Of a DNA stretch of 48,498 nucleotides, positions 1 through 7,651 are shown in pieces. The stretch's first letter is position 1. Every line of letters begins with the position of its first letter. The stretch comes from Chryseobacterium sp. YIM B08800. GTDB lineage: Bacteria; Bacteroidota; Bacteroidia; Flavobacteriales; Weeksellaceae. The position numbers and the translations under genes are program-made. Under the pieces are notes generated by a model. The model made no database searches. It had not been told where the DNA came from and saw only the letters and a list, made by a program, of their open reading frames with translations. The stretch covers positions 1-48,498 of the forward strand of contig NZ_JAPDKN010000029.1 of the NCBI RefSeq assembly GCF_026163565.1. The letters are read 5' to 3'.

Positions 1-10
1 TGAGGTTAAA

Positions 11-42
11 GGTTACTTCGTCGCAACACTTCTCGTAATTAC
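11..42. repeat. Degenerate dispersed repeat, CTTCGTCGCAACACTTCTCG type
   Basis: This stretch resembles a degenerate copy of the widespread bacterial intergenic repeat whose consensus I remember as GATTGCTTCGTCG...CTCGCAATGAC. Here the recognisable core is TTCGTCGCAACACTTCTCG. It lies outside any convincing reading frame. The match rests on memory of the repeat family and has not been checked against a genome. Confidence 0.45.
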
Positions 43-66
43 AAAAGTGGAATGAAAGACAAATTT

Positions 67-181
67 CCTAGCCCCGATAAAAACGGTTACCCCGCAACAA
101 GGAGTGGGGAAGTTTGAGGGTTTTTGGTGTTGGAGAGAGGGTGGCGTGAGGAGTATGAGTGGTTAGCGGGAAATAGCTTCT
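67..181. repeat. Structured non-coding element with GCCCCGAT and AGCGGGAAATAGC ends
   Basis: The element begins with CCTAGCCCCGAT, continues to AAACGG, contains a 6-bp hairpin (ACCCCGC side at 90-95 pairing with GTGGGG at 104-109), then a G-rich stretch, and ends with AGCGGGAAATAGCTTCT. I recall similar GCCCCGAT...AGCGGGAAATAGC sequences as a recurrent intergenic element in Chryseobacterium and Flavobacterium, but this is memory and not a search. The two ends share an ATTTCC word in inverted orientation. No ORF explains it. It sits just downstream of the rplI terminator. Confidence 0.4.
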
Positions 182-200
182 AAAAAAACACAATGACATA

Positions 201-227
201 AAAAAACCACCTCAAACGAAGTGGTTT
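201..227 (-). terminator. Terminator of the rpsF-rpsR-rplI operon
   Basis: Read on the minus strand, a stem AAACCAC/GTGGTTT is followed by a run of T. It lies about 30 bases past the rplI stop codon and has the form of an intrinsic terminator. Confidence 0.75.
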
Positions 228-254
228 ATATTTTTGAGAAAATCTCTTTAAGTC

Positions 255-773
255 TTATGCTTCTTCAGTAGAAGGAGTTTCTTCAACTTTAGCTTTAGGA
301 GCAGCTGGTTTTGGAGCTTCTACCGGAGCGTCTGATACGATGTCGAATTCAAAGTTGTATTCTACATTTCTGTGTAATCTTACGTTAGCAGTTACTTTAC
401 CAGTTCTCTTAATAGTGTTTCCTGGGATTTTGATATACTTCTTGTCAACAGAAACTCCAGCTTTAGCAAGAGCAGCAGAAAGATCTGCATTGTTGATAGA
501 TCCGAATAATTTATCACCAGAACCTACTTTTGCAGGAATAGTAATAGAAGTTTTCTTTAATTGATCTACTACAGCGTTTGCAGCAGCGATTAATTTAGCT
601 TCTTCTTCTTTTCTAGCTTCCAAAGTAGCTTCAAGAGCTGCAATGTTTTTAGGAGTAGCTAAAAGTGCATAACCTTGAGGTAACAAGAAGTTTCTTGCAT
701 AACCTGGTTTTACGCTTACTGTGTCGAATTCAAGACCTAAGTTTTCTACGTCTTTTTTAAGAATAATGTTCAT
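255..773 (-). CDS. rplI: Large ribosomal subunit protein bL9
   Basis: This is ribosomal protein bL9, which bridges 23S rRNA domains and supports reading-frame maintenance. The N-terminal sequence MNIILKKDVENLG, the KPGYARNFLLPQGYA stretch at about residues 21-35 and the long helix rich in E, K and A are typical. I chose the internal ATG at 773; an upstream ATG would add 17 residues (MLLDSLF...) that do not belong to the family and lie in the word-repeat spacer. The resulting protein is 172 residues, longer than the roughly 150 usual for the family, because of a low-complexity Ala/Pro/Glu tail (PVEAPKPAAPKAKVEE). It is the last gene of a leftward S6-S18-L9 operon and is followed by a terminator. 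Confidence 0.95.
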   Translation of the reverse strand: MNIILKKDVENLGLEFDTVSVKPGYARNFLLPQGYALLATPKNIAALEATLEARKEEEAKLIAAANAVVDQLKKTSITIPAKVGSGDKLFGSINNADLSAALAKAGVSVDKKYIKIPGNTIKRTGKVTANVRLHRNVEYNFEFDIVSDAPVEAPKPAAPKAKVEETPSTEEA

Positions 774-794
774 TGTTGTTGTCCGTTTTAGTTT

Positions 795-865
795 TAGAGC
801 CAAGAACAAAGAATCAAGAAGCAAGACTTTAAAATCTTTTATCTCTTATCTTTTATCTCTTATCT
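795..865. repeat. Word-repeat spacer between rpsR and rplI
   Basis: CAAGA-type words occur four times at about 8-base spacing (CCAAGAACAAAGAATCAAGA and on), followed by a perfect 14-base tandem duplication of CTTTTATCTCTTAT at 836-849 and 850-863. On the transcribed strand this reads AAGAnn words, a short TTTTAAAG centre, then TCTTnn words, so the two halves can pair imperfectly. It fills the gap inside the ribosomal protein operon. Confidence 0.7.
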
Positions 866-937
866 AAATCGTTAGAATTAATATTTATTCAGCAACAAAA
901 GAAGAGATTGCTCTCTTCTTTTATTTATTTTTTTAGC

Positions 938-1240
938 TTATTTCAATAAGTCAGCTACGTAAGGCATCAAAGCTAAGTGTCTAGCTCTTTTGATAGCAGA
1001 AGAAACTTTTCTTTGGTATTTCAAAGAAGTTCCCGTGTATCTTCTTGGTAAAATTTTACCTTGCTCGTTTACGAATTGTAATAAGAAATCAGCATCTTTG
1101 TAATCAACGTGCTTAATTCCGAATTTTTTGAATCTACAGTACTTTTTATCAGTTTTAGTGTTGATATCAAGTGGTGTAAGGAATTTTACTTCAGATTCTC
1201 CTCCAGCTGAGGCTTGTTTAGCCATATCATCTATTGCCAT
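938..1240 (-). CDS. rpsR: Small ribosomal subunit protein bS18
   Basis: This is ribosomal protein bS18, which binds the 30S platform together with bS6. The core [18 protein letters not shown] at about residues 32-49 and [17 protein letters not shown] at about 63-79 are strongly conserved family motifs. Its 100 residues fit Bacteroidota S18, which carries a longer N-terminus than the 75-residue E. coli protein. It lies between rpsF and rplI in the usual order, 35 bases after rpsF, and is presumably cotranscribed from the rpsF promoter. No anomaly is visible. Confidence 0.96.
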   Translation of the reverse strand: MAIDDMAKQASAGGESEVKFLTPLDINTKTDKKYCRFKKFGIKHVDYKDADFLLQFVNEQGKILPRRYTGTSLKYQRKVSSAIKRARHLALMPYVADLLK

Positions 1241-1275
1241 GTCTTGTCTTTTTTAAATTTTGGGTTAATAAATAA

Positions 1276-1617
1276 TTAAGCTCTTGAAGCTTTAAGTTTA
1301 GTTCTTCTAGTTACAGCGTACTCTACAGCGTGCTTGTCTAGTTTTGTAGTAAGGTAACGAATTACTCTTTCGTCACGTTTGAATGCCAATTCTAAATCAG
1401 CAACTACAGCACCTTCACCTTTAAACTCGATTAAAGTGTAGAATCCATTCTTTTTTAATTGAATTGGATAAGCTAATTTTTTTAATCCCCAATTTTCTTT
1501 AGTGACAATCTCACAGTTCTTTTCTTTCAAAAGATCTACATACTTGTTCACTGCTTCCTCCACCTGAGCTTCAGATAGAACGGGAGTTAAAATGAAAACA
1601 GTTTCGTAATTGTTCAT
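1276..1617 (-). CDS. rpsF: Small ribosomal subunit protein bS6
   Basis: This is ribosomal protein bS6, the 30S platform partner of bS18. The start [16 protein letters not shown] and the pattern [15 protein letters not shown] at about residues 46-60 followed by [22 protein letters not shown] are typical. Its 113 residues match the family. It is the first gene of the leftward S6-S18-L9 operon, and a Bacteroidota-type promoter lies 35-65 bases upstream. The ATG at 1617 is the only sensible start. Confidence 0.96.
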   Translation of the reverse strand: MNNYETVFILTPVLSEAQVEEAVNKYVDLLKEKNCEIVTKENWGLKKLAYPIQLKKNGFYTLIEFKGEGAVVADLELAFKRDERVIRYLTTKLDKHAVEYAVTRRTKLKASRA

Positions 1618-1651
1618 AATGTTAAATGAATTTGTTAATTATTTCGAGGTG

Positions 1652-1682
1652 CAAAATTATGAAATCTATTTGTAATATACAA
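1652..1682 (-). promoter_or_regulatory. Promoter of rpsF operon (TTG-N20-TAATTTTG)
   Basis: On the minus strand a TTG (1680-1682) is separated by 20 bases from TAATTTTG (1652-1659), matching the Bacteroidota primary sigma consensus TTG-N17-23-TAnnTTTG. The leader to the rpsF ATG would be about 30 bases. Confidence 0.7.
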
Positions 1683-1688
1683 TATGAA

Positions 1689-1731
1689 GCAGGTTTTTTA
1701 TTAGAATTAAAAAAACCTGCAAAAAACAGGT
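1689..1731 (-). terminator. Terminator after the T9SS protein, with an alternative stem
   Basis: On the minus strand ACCTG/CAGGT with a T-rich loop (1715-1731) is followed by a run of T, forming a terminator for the gene ending at 1759. The same GCAGG segment can instead pair in a perfect 11-bp stem with AAAAAACCTGC/GCAGGTTTTTT (1689-1699 with 1710-1720), so two mutually exclusive hairpins are possible. Confidence 0.65.
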
Positions 1732-1758
1732 CTTTAAATTCACTATTAAATAAATTGA

Positions 1759-3087
1759 TTATTTCTTGATTATTTTTGCAGACTGTAAACCGGTTTCTGT
1801 TTCTGCAGTTATTACATAAGTTCCAGAACTTAGACTTGAAACATTAATTGCAGATTTGTTTGTGTCGATTACTTCTGTTAATACATTTTTCCCACTTAAG
1901 TCATATATTTTTACTGATTTTATTTTTGATGCTGAATCAATATTTAAAATATCAGAAACAGGATTAGGGTATATTTTTAGATTAGAATCTTTTTTAACCA
2001 ACTCATTTACAGATAAAGAAGCTGCAACATTTACGGTGTAATCTTCTGCTTGTCCATAACTACCGTCTTCGCAAGGAAGCGTAAGATCGGTTGTTCCTTC
2101 TAGTTTTTTAATTCTCATTCTGGTATTACCAAGAAGGGCAGTTGCAGGAACTGCAATAGAATGTACCGCCTGAGCAGCATCAGTTCCTGTAGAATTTGTA
2201 ATCGTTTGTGTTACAGTATATACTTCCCCAGGATCACTTAGGCTTCCATTTTGATTCCAGTCAATGAATACTGCAAAATTGTTTGTGTAATTTCCACCAG
2301 TATTACCTTTTAAAGTAATATCATAAGATTGTCCTCTGGCTACGTTGGCTGTTTGGGTAAGGAAATATTCATGACTATTTCCAACGTATGCAGTTGCACT
2401 ACTTGTATTATTGATTCCTGCAAAATTTACTAAAGTAATTGGTTCGTCGCCATCGTCCCCGAAAAAATCTGCAAATACAAGTGGTCCACAATAAGAAGGT
2501 GGTGGGGCAACGTAAGTAAAATCTACTTTAATGTTATCTACCATCAACATAAACTTGTCATTACTATTATTAACGAAGGCAAATCTTACATTTTGACCAA
2601 TATATGGAGTTAAGCTTACCGCTCTACTCGTCCAGTATTTGTTTTCGCCTGAGGTATTATAAAGCTCAATAGTAAAATCATTAACTGTATTTCCTCCATT
2701 TGGAGCAAGCATTACTTTGTAACCATCAGGATAATCTCCGTCCTGTGCTTTGGCGTCCCAATATAAAGTGGGTGAAGCCCCAGAAACAGGAATTGTGGGA
2801 GAAATGAGCCAATCATTTGATGTTCCTGCGGGAGTATACCAAGAGGTACTCATAGCTGCATAATTTCCAGCAGGTCCTCCAAAACTTCCGTTAGTTCCTT
2901 GTCTGTCTATACGATTCCATCCGTTGGTAATAAATGATACGGCAGAAGCAGGTGTTAATCCGTCAACATCTATTACAGTCCAAGCTGTGATTCCCTGACC
3001 GTTTCCGTCGAAATTCTCCTGAAATATCTGGCTGAAACCAAATACAGGAAGTCCTAAAAGTAGTACATTGAGTAAATGTTTTTTCAT
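1759..3087 (-). CDS. T9SS-sorted secreted protein with choice-of-anchor J and GEVED-like domains
   Basis: This is a secreted protein of 442 residues. Residues 1-20 form a signal peptide (MKKHLLNVLLLGLPVFGFSQ). Residues about 20-190 resemble the choice-of-anchor J fold (FQENFDG, TSNDWLISPTIPV, LYWDAKAQDG). Residues about 260-352 resemble a GEVED domain: FAVFIDWNQNGSLSDPGEVY, MRIKK and GQAEDYTVNV. The last 75 residues are a type A T9SS sorting domain with LKIYPNPVSDILNI, KIYDLSGK, LSSGTYVI and a basic end, so it should cross the outer membrane by the type IX system and be attached to the surface or released. No catalytic domain is visible; substrate or binding role unknown. It is flanked by a terminator and appears monocistronic. 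Confidence 0.85.
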   Translation of the reverse strand: MKKHLLNVLLLGLPVFGFSQIFQENFDGNGQGITAWTVIDVDGLTPASAVSFITNGWNRIDRQGTNGSFGGPAGNYAAMSTSWYTPAGTSNDWLISPTIPVSGASPTLYWDAKAQDGDYPDGYKVMLAPNGGNTVNDFTIELYNTSGENKYWTSRAVSLTPYIGQNVRFAFVNNSNDKFMLMVDNIKVDFTYVAPPPSYCGPLVFADFFGDDGDEPITLVNFAGINNTSSATAYVGNSHEYFLTQTANVARGQSYDITLKGNTGGNYTNNFAVFIDWNQNGSLSDPGEVYTVTQTITNSTGTDAAQAVHSIAVPATALLGNTRMRIKKLEGTTDLTLPCEDGSYGQAEDYTVNVAASLSVNELVKKDSNLKIYPNPVSDILNIDSASKIKSVKIYDLSGKNVLTEVIDTNKSAINVSSLSSGTYVITAETETGLQSAKIIKK

Positions 3088-3178
3088 AATTATTTTTTTG
3101 AATTCTTTCCCAAGTTAAACAAAAAAATAATTACATTTCAATTATAAGTGATATGTGGTGTATGTTTTTAATTAAATT

Positions 3179-4528
3179 TTAATCTTTCCTAATTTCTGTT
3201 AAAAAATTCATTTTCAATACATCATATAAAGAATGTCTGCTTACTAAAATTGAAAATAATGAAGAAACCATTCCTGCCAACATCAAATGAAATATTAAAG
3301 AATGTCGGTCTGTCATTTCCAAAACAATAATTGCTGATGTAAATGGAGCTCTTGTTATTCCGGTAAGAAAGGCAACCATTCCTGCGAGAATGACAACGTT
3401 GGTTTCGTTGGGAGTTAAATGAATAATACCCGAAATTACAGAACCAATACTCGCACCTGCTGTTAAAGCCGGAGCAAAAATTCCACCTGCACCACCGGAA
3501 GTGAAAGATAAGGCAGGACCAAGCATTCTTAATATCGGAATATACCAATCTTCATGTTTATCTGGAGTGAAAAGAACCCGTTCCATAATTTCCTTTCCGG
3601 AGCCTAAAACCTCACGGCTTATAAAAAATGAAATGAAAGCAATGACTAAAGCACATCCTACAAGAAATAATACATTCGATTTATCAGTTTTAAGTTTTCT
3701 TTTTTTCCAGTTATTAATTTTAAGCATGGTTACTGAAAGCTGACTCGCAAGAATTCCTGCAATTCCGCCAACTAAAATAATTGGGAACATCACCATTAAT
3801 GAAACATCATTCGTCTTGGGATAGCCTAAATATAAATAAGAACCTGCCAAAGTTTGTGCAGTTAAACCTGCAATAATAACAGCGGTGAAAAGCGCTGTTT
3901 TAAAGTAATTGATATGGGTTTTTGAAAGTTCTTCAACGGCAAATACAATTCCGCCAAGAGGGGTATTAAAAGCAGCTGCAAGTCCGGCTGCAGCTCCGGT
4001 CATAATCATGTTTTTCTTCGAAATTTTCGGCCACCATTCAGGAAGATATTCATTGACTTTTCGAAAAATTGAACCTGCAATCTGAATTGTTGGGCCTTCT
4101 CGTCCAACTGCTCCGCCGCCGATAACTAAAACTACTGATGAAATAATTTTAAATACAATAATTTTAATACTTAAAAGACTTCTTATTTTTCTATGTTCTT
4201 TAGGATTTGCCAATTCTACAGCAGCCATTACCTGTGGAATTCCACTTCCTTTGGCGTTGGGTGCAAATTCTTTTACCAACCACCAAGATAATACAAATCC
4301 AATGGGTGCGATAATAAAAATCATCCAATCGTGCCAATCTAAAATGAAATGGAGCAGATTTTCACTCCACGCAAATATTTTAGCATACATAACAGCAAAA
4401 AAACCTGTAATCACCGAACCTATCCAAAAAGGTATTGCCTGAAGCAAATTATGTTTCAGTTGTTCATTTCGGATGTTGTCGAAAGATTTTTTGAGACTTC
4501 TTCGAAGGCGATTGAAAATTTTCAACAT
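3179..4528 (-). CDS. ClC-family chloride channel/antiporter
   Basis: This is an inner-membrane ClC protein of 449 residues. The selectivity motifs are present: GSGIPQ at 94-99, GREGPT at 142-147 with the gating glutamate E144, and GGIFAPALTAGASIG in the second half. The many hydrophobic segments fit the inverted-repeat ClC fold. No C-terminal CBS pair is present, as in many bacterial short forms. Members exchange chloride for protons or conduct chloride or fluoride; which applies cannot be told from the motifs alone. The start at 4528 gives a short basic N-terminus before the first membrane segment. It lies 41 bases downstream of the neighbouring leftward gene and may be cotranscribed with it. 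Confidence 0.93.
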   Translation of the reverse strand: MLKIFNRLRRSLKKSFDNIRNEQLKHNLLQAIPFWIGSVITGFFAVMYAKIFAWSENLLHFILDWHDWMIFIIAPIGFVLSWWLVKEFAPNAKGSGIPQVMAAVELANPKEHRKIRSLLSIKIIVFKIISSVVLVIGGGAVGREGPTIQIAGSIFRKVNEYLPEWWPKISKKNMIMTGAAAGLAAAFNTPLGGIVFAVEELSKTHINYFKTALFTAVIIAGLTAQTLAGSYLYLGYPKTNDVSLMVMFPIILVGGIAGILASQLSVTMLKINNWKKRKLKTDKSNVLFLVGCALVIAFISFFISREVLGSGKEIMERVLFTPDKHEDWYIPILRMLGPALSFTSGGAGGIFAPALTAGASIGSVISGIIHLTPNETNVVILAGMVAFLTGITRAPFTSAIIVLEMTDRHSLIFHLMLAGMVSSLFSILVSRHSLYDVLKMNFLTEIRKD

Positions 4529-4569
4529 TGGTAATTTTGATATGTAAATTTAGGTTAAAACTGCGAAAT

Positions 4570-5199
4570 TTATATTTCTTTTAAAAACTTAGAGACCATT
4601 AAAGCATTATTGATGGAAAGTTCTTTTGTTAGCCCGAAACTTAAAATATTTCTTTTAACTTCAAGTTTAAAATCTTCATCAGGAAAAGATCTTATTATTT
4701 CTCTTCTCTCTGAATTTAAAAAAGCTGTAGTTTTAAACTGATTACTTCCTAAAATATAAAAATCTTTGAAATTACGGTCTTTAAAATTGATATTGAAGCT
4801 ATTGAAAATTCCTGCAATTTTGTCTGTCCATTTCTTTTTATTGATGGAAATAAACCCAAAATCTTCATCCAGTCTTTTCAGACCCCAAATTTGTAATGTT
4901 TCGAGTTGAGGAGGTAAGTAGCCACCTCTTATTGTTTTTTCAATTTTAGTGACAATGAAGAGATAAAATGAATTCTCTTTATTTTTATCTGTTATAAAGT
5001 AACAAATTTTCGGTGTAAATAATGAATATGGATTTTTTCCTTCCAGATTGAATTGATTATAATTTGAATCTTCAATATTGATTACTGAAATATTATATAT
5101 TTTAAAAATCTCGTCGTATACATCAGTAATTAATTGTTCTTCTTCTTTTGAAAAATCAAAGAGTTTGGTAGAATTTAATTTTCTTAAATCAAGATCCAT
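4570..5199 (-). CDS. Uncharacterised protein, 209 residues
   Basis: I do not recognise this protein. It has no signal peptide or membrane segment, is rich in Phe, Lys, Ile and Asn, and looks cytoplasmic. The N-terminus MDLDLRKLNSTKLFDFSKEE is charged; the rest alternates short strands and loops (SFYLFIVTKIEK, FGFISINKKKWTDKI), suggesting a compact alpha/beta fold. The codon use is like that of the neighbours, and the frame is open across its length with an ATG that follows a plausible spacer, so I regard it as a real gene. It is read leftward between the E2 gene, from which it is separated by a terminator, and the ClC gene 41 bases downstream. Confidence 0.7.
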   Translation of the reverse strand: MDLDLRKLNSTKLFDFSKEEEQLITDVYDEIFKIYNISVINIEDSNYNQFNLEGKNPYSLFTPKICYFITDKNKENSFYLFIVTKIEKTIRGGYLPPQLETLQIWGLKRLDEDFGFISINKKKWTDKIAGIFNSFNINFKDRNFKDFYILGSNQFKTTAFLNSERREIIRSFPDEDFKLEVKRNILSFGLTKELSINNALMVSKFLKEI

Positions 5200-5245
5200 T
5201 TGTGAAATTGTTTGTTTTAAAGATAAAATTATTTACTTTATAAAT

Positions 5246-5276
5246 CAAAAAAACCTCCGAAAAAATTCGAAGGTTT
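5246..5276 (-). terminator. Terminator after the E2 gene
   Basis: On the minus strand the stem ACCTTCGA/TCGGAGGT (one G-T pair) with an A/T-rich loop is followed by a run of seven T. It separates the E2 gene from the 209-residue gene. Confidence 0.75.
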
Positions 5277-5297
5277 TATATTTTGAAATCGGCAATA

Positions 5298-5323
5298 ATT
5301 GCTCATTACCAATTATTCATTAC
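5298..5323. repeat. Word-repeat segment, ATTGCTCATTACC type
   Basis: The segment reads ATTGCTCATTACC then AATTATTCATTAC and touches the stop codon of the E2 gene. A second copy lies at 27731-27760 in another operon, sharing the exact 13-base start ATTGCTCATTACC but with a 7-base duplication of CATTACC. This supports a dispersed, slippage-prone repeat family. Confidence 0.65.
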
Positions 5324-6634
5324 TTATATTTCTGTGTTAAGATCCCAGTTTTCAAGATAATCGTGAACATGTTTCAACATCATTCCACCAAGAGAACCGT
5401 CTACCACTCTGTGATCGTAAGAGTGAGACATGAACATCAACTGACGGATTGCGATTACATCACCATCTTTAGTTTCAAGAACTGCAGGTTTTTTAACGAT
5501 AGCTCCAATTGCCATAATAGCAACTTGAGGTTGAGGAATAATAGGTGTTCCCATTAAGTTTCCAAAGCTTCCTACGTTAGAAATCGTGTAAGTAGCACCT
5601 TGAGTATCTTCTGGTCTTAATTTTTTGTTTCTTGCTCTGTAAGCTAAGTCGTTAATTGCTTTTGCTAAACCTGAAAGCGATAACTGATCAGCATTTTTAA
5701 TTACAGGAACAATAAGGTTTCCGTCTGGTAAAGCTGTTGCCATACCGATGTTGATATTTTTCTTCTTGATTATATTGTCACCATTGATAGAAACATTGAT
5801 CATTGGGAAATCCTGAATCGCTTTTACAATTGCTTTTACGAAAATCGGCATGAAAGTAAGCTTTTCACCTTCACGTTTTTCGAACATATCTTTGTTTTTA
5901 GCTCTCCATTTTACAACGTTGGTTACATCTGTTTCGATGAAAGAGGTTACGTGTGGAGCAATTTGTTTTGCTTTCACCATGTTTTCAGCGATGATTTTTC
6001 TCATTCTGTCCATCGGAATGATTTCATCACCTGCAGAAGTAGAAATAGTTGTTGCCGGAGTTGATACCGCTTTTACCGCAGGAGTAGAAGCCACCTGAGT
6101 TGTTGCAGCTTGTTGCTGAACTGCGTTTCCTCTATTAGCAACATGTGCTAAAATATCTTCTTTTGTAATTCTTCCTTCCAAACCGCTTCCTTTGATGGTT
6201 TTCAGTTCAGATTCAGAAATGTTTTCCTGTTGTGCGATAGATTTTACAAGAGGTGATAAATAAAGATCTCCTGAAAATTCTACGTGAGAAGTTGCTGTTG
6301 CGTTTAAAGGCTCTTCAATTGCTTTAATTGTTGCTGCATCCGGAGCTGAAGTTTCAGTTTTTACTTCTTCAGAAGCTGTGTTTCCGCCTTCTCCTTCGAT
6401 TTCTAAAATAGCGATGGCTTCACCTACTTTTGCAACTTCGTCTTTCTGTTTAAGGATTTTTACAATTTTCCCCGAAACTGGTGTCGGAACGTCTGAATCT
6501 ACCTTATCTGTTGCAATTTCCACTACTGAATCATCCTCCTTTACTTGGTCGCCTTCATTGAATAACCAAGTGATAACTGTAGCTTCCATCACGCCTTCAC
6601 CCATAGAAGGAAGCAATAATTTGTATTCTGCCAT
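5324..6634 (-). CDS. 2-oxoacid dehydrogenase E2 (dihydrolipoyl acyltransferase)
   Basis: This is the E2 core enzyme of a 2-oxoacid dehydrogenase complex, transferring acyl groups from lipoyl-lysine to CoA in the cytoplasm. Residues 1-80 are one lipoyl domain with the lipoylated lysine K44 in EIATDKVDSDV. Residues about 124-166 are the E3/E1-binding domain (YLSPLVKSIA, GSGLEGRITKEDI). An Ala/Thr/Val linker follows, and residues 205-436 are the catalytic domain with the motif DHRVVDG (H408, D412). No E1 or E3 gene is adjacent. The sequence resembles the Flavobacteriia E2 usually annotated for branched-chain 2-oxoacids, but pyruvate or 2-oxoglutarate cannot be excluded. Own promoter and terminator make it monocistronic. 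Confidence 0.9.
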   Translation of the reverse strand: MAEYKLLLPSMGEGVMEATVITWLFNEGDQVKEDDSVVEIATDKVDSDVPTPVSGKIVKILKQKDEVAKVGEAIAILEIEGEGGNTASEEVKTETSAPDAATIKAIEEPLNATATSHVEFSGDLYLSPLVKSIAQQENISESELKTIKGSGLEGRITKEDILAHVANRGNAVQQQAATTQVASTPAVKAVSTPATTISTSAGDEIIPMDRMRKIIAENMVKAKQIAPHVTSFIETDVTNVVKWRAKNKDMFEKREGEKLTFMPIFVKAIVKAIQDFPMINVSINGDNIIKKKNINIGMATALPDGNLIVPVIKNADQLSLSGLAKAINDLAYRARNKKLRPEDTQGATYTISNVGSFGNLMGTPIIPQPQVAIMAIGAIVKKPAVLETKDGDVIAIRQLMFMSHSYDHRVVDGSLGGMMLKHVHDYLENWDLNTEI

Positions 6635-6654
6635 TTTTAAATTTTAGATTTTGA

Positions 6655-6662
6655 CAAATATA
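6655..6662 (-). promoter_or_regulatory. Promoter -7 element of the E2 gene (TATATTTG)
   Basis: TATATTTG on the minus strand lies about 20 bases upstream of the E2 ATG and matches TAnnTTTG exactly. Confidence 0.65.
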
Positions 6663-6697
6663 TAAAAAAAATCGGTTTTTTTATGAAATAGATAATT

Positions 6698-7525
6698 TTA
6701 GAAAAATTGTATGTAAATATTTTCTCCCACATTCAGTCCGAAAAGTGTTTTTGCACCGTTTTTTTTGCTGCCTTTGTAGATGGTTAATTCAAGCTGGTCG
6801 CTGTCATTAAAGATAGCTGCAGATTGCCCGTGATACTCGGTTTCTCTTTCCCAGTCTACCACCAATTCTGTATGGCTTGAATATATTTTTGAAAGACTTA
6901 AGTTCCTGAATTTGATGGTGAAACTTTCAAAACCTTTCGCTAAAGTTTCAAAAAAATCTTTATTAATATTTGATATTATATTTCCGAAATTATCAATGTA
7001 CATTACTTCGCCAATGATCATTTTTTCAGGCTCATTATAAACCGGTTTTGGGAATAAAAGCTGTTTTGCAGATTCTATCTTTCTGCCAATTACTTCGGGC
7101 AGTCCGCCATTGGCCAAATGTACGGCGACAGGTACAAAAACATCGGTAGAAGTAAAGTTTACTATATCGTCAAACCTGTTGTTGAGCGTAATTTCGTAAA
7201 TGGCTTCAGGTTTTATGTCAAAAAAGACCAAACTTAGAAGTCCGTTATCTGCGGCTAAAAAATAATGTCCGTCTGCTTTGTATAAAATATTTTTTCTTGA
7301 TTTATGAAAAAAACTGTCAACAGAAAGAATGTGAATGGTTCCGGTTGGGAAATATTTATAGGCGTTTCTTACAATATATGATGTTTGAATCAAGTTATAT
7401 GACTGAATATCATGGGTAATATCAATCGTATTTACCTCAGGATTTAAAGACAGGATTTTACCTTTCATAGCCGAAACTCTGTAATCTAAACGTCCGAAAT
7501 CTGATGTAAGGGTAATAATTGACAT
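6698..7525 (-). CDS. SAM hydroxide adenosyltransferase (DUF62 family)
   Basis: Members of this family hydrolyse S-adenosylmethionine to adenosine and methionine; relatives use chloride or fluoride. The N-terminal half shows TSDFGRLDYRVSAMKG (about residues 7-22) and IDITHDIQSYN, which form the SAM site of the trimer. The C-terminal barrel domain contains YIDNFGNIISNI at about 176-187. Its 275 residues fit. The chlorinase-specific loop cannot be judged by eye, so the hydrolase is the default call. It is divergent from phoH, with a TAAATTTG promoter close to its start. Confidence 0.88.
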   Translation of the reverse strand: MSIITLTSDFGRLDYRVSAMKGKILSLNPEVNTIDITHDIQSYNLIQTSYIVRNAYKYFPTGTIHILSVDSFFHKSRKNILYKADGHYFLAADNGLLSLVFFDIKPEAIYEITLNNRFDDIVNFTSTDVFVPVAVHLANGGLPEVIGRKIESAKQLLFPKPVYNEPEKMIIGEVMYIDNFGNIISNINKDFFETLAKGFESFTIKFRNLSLSKIYSSHTELVVDWERETEYHGQSAAIFNDSDQLELTIYKGSKKNGAKTLFGLNVGENIYIQFF

Positions 7526-7545
7526 GAATAAAAGGGATAGAATTG

Positions 7546-7553
7546 CAAATTTA
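7546..7553 (-). promoter_or_regulatory. Promoter -7 element of the DUF62 gene (TAAATTTG)
   Basis: TAAATTTG on the minus strand lies 20 bases upstream of the ATG at 7525 and fits TAnnTTTG. Confidence 0.6.
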
Positions 7554-7651
7554 TCTAAAATAAAAAGAAAGAAACGGCTATTGTGGATAAGAATTTAATT
7601 TAAAATTGAAAAAAAACGTTTAAATTTAAATTCTAATCTAAAAATATTTGC

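Noticed and set aside
340..564. 74-residue plus-strand ORF over rplI
   Set aside because: Antisense shadow of a ribosomal protein gene with no promoter or family signal.
774..824. Upstream ATG extending L9 by 17 residues
   Set aside because: The extra residues do not fit the bL9 family, whose start MNIILKKDVENLG matches the internal ATG; the upstream part is repeat spacer.
3222..3548. 108-residue ORF on the minus strand inside the ClC gene
   Set aside because: It is out of frame within a clear ClC gene, rich in Cys, Ser and Asn, and has no family character.
5078..5557. 159-residue plus-strand ORF spanning two leftward genes
   Set aside because: It crosses a terminator, a repeat and the catalytic end of the E2 gene, all of which are better explained on the other strand.
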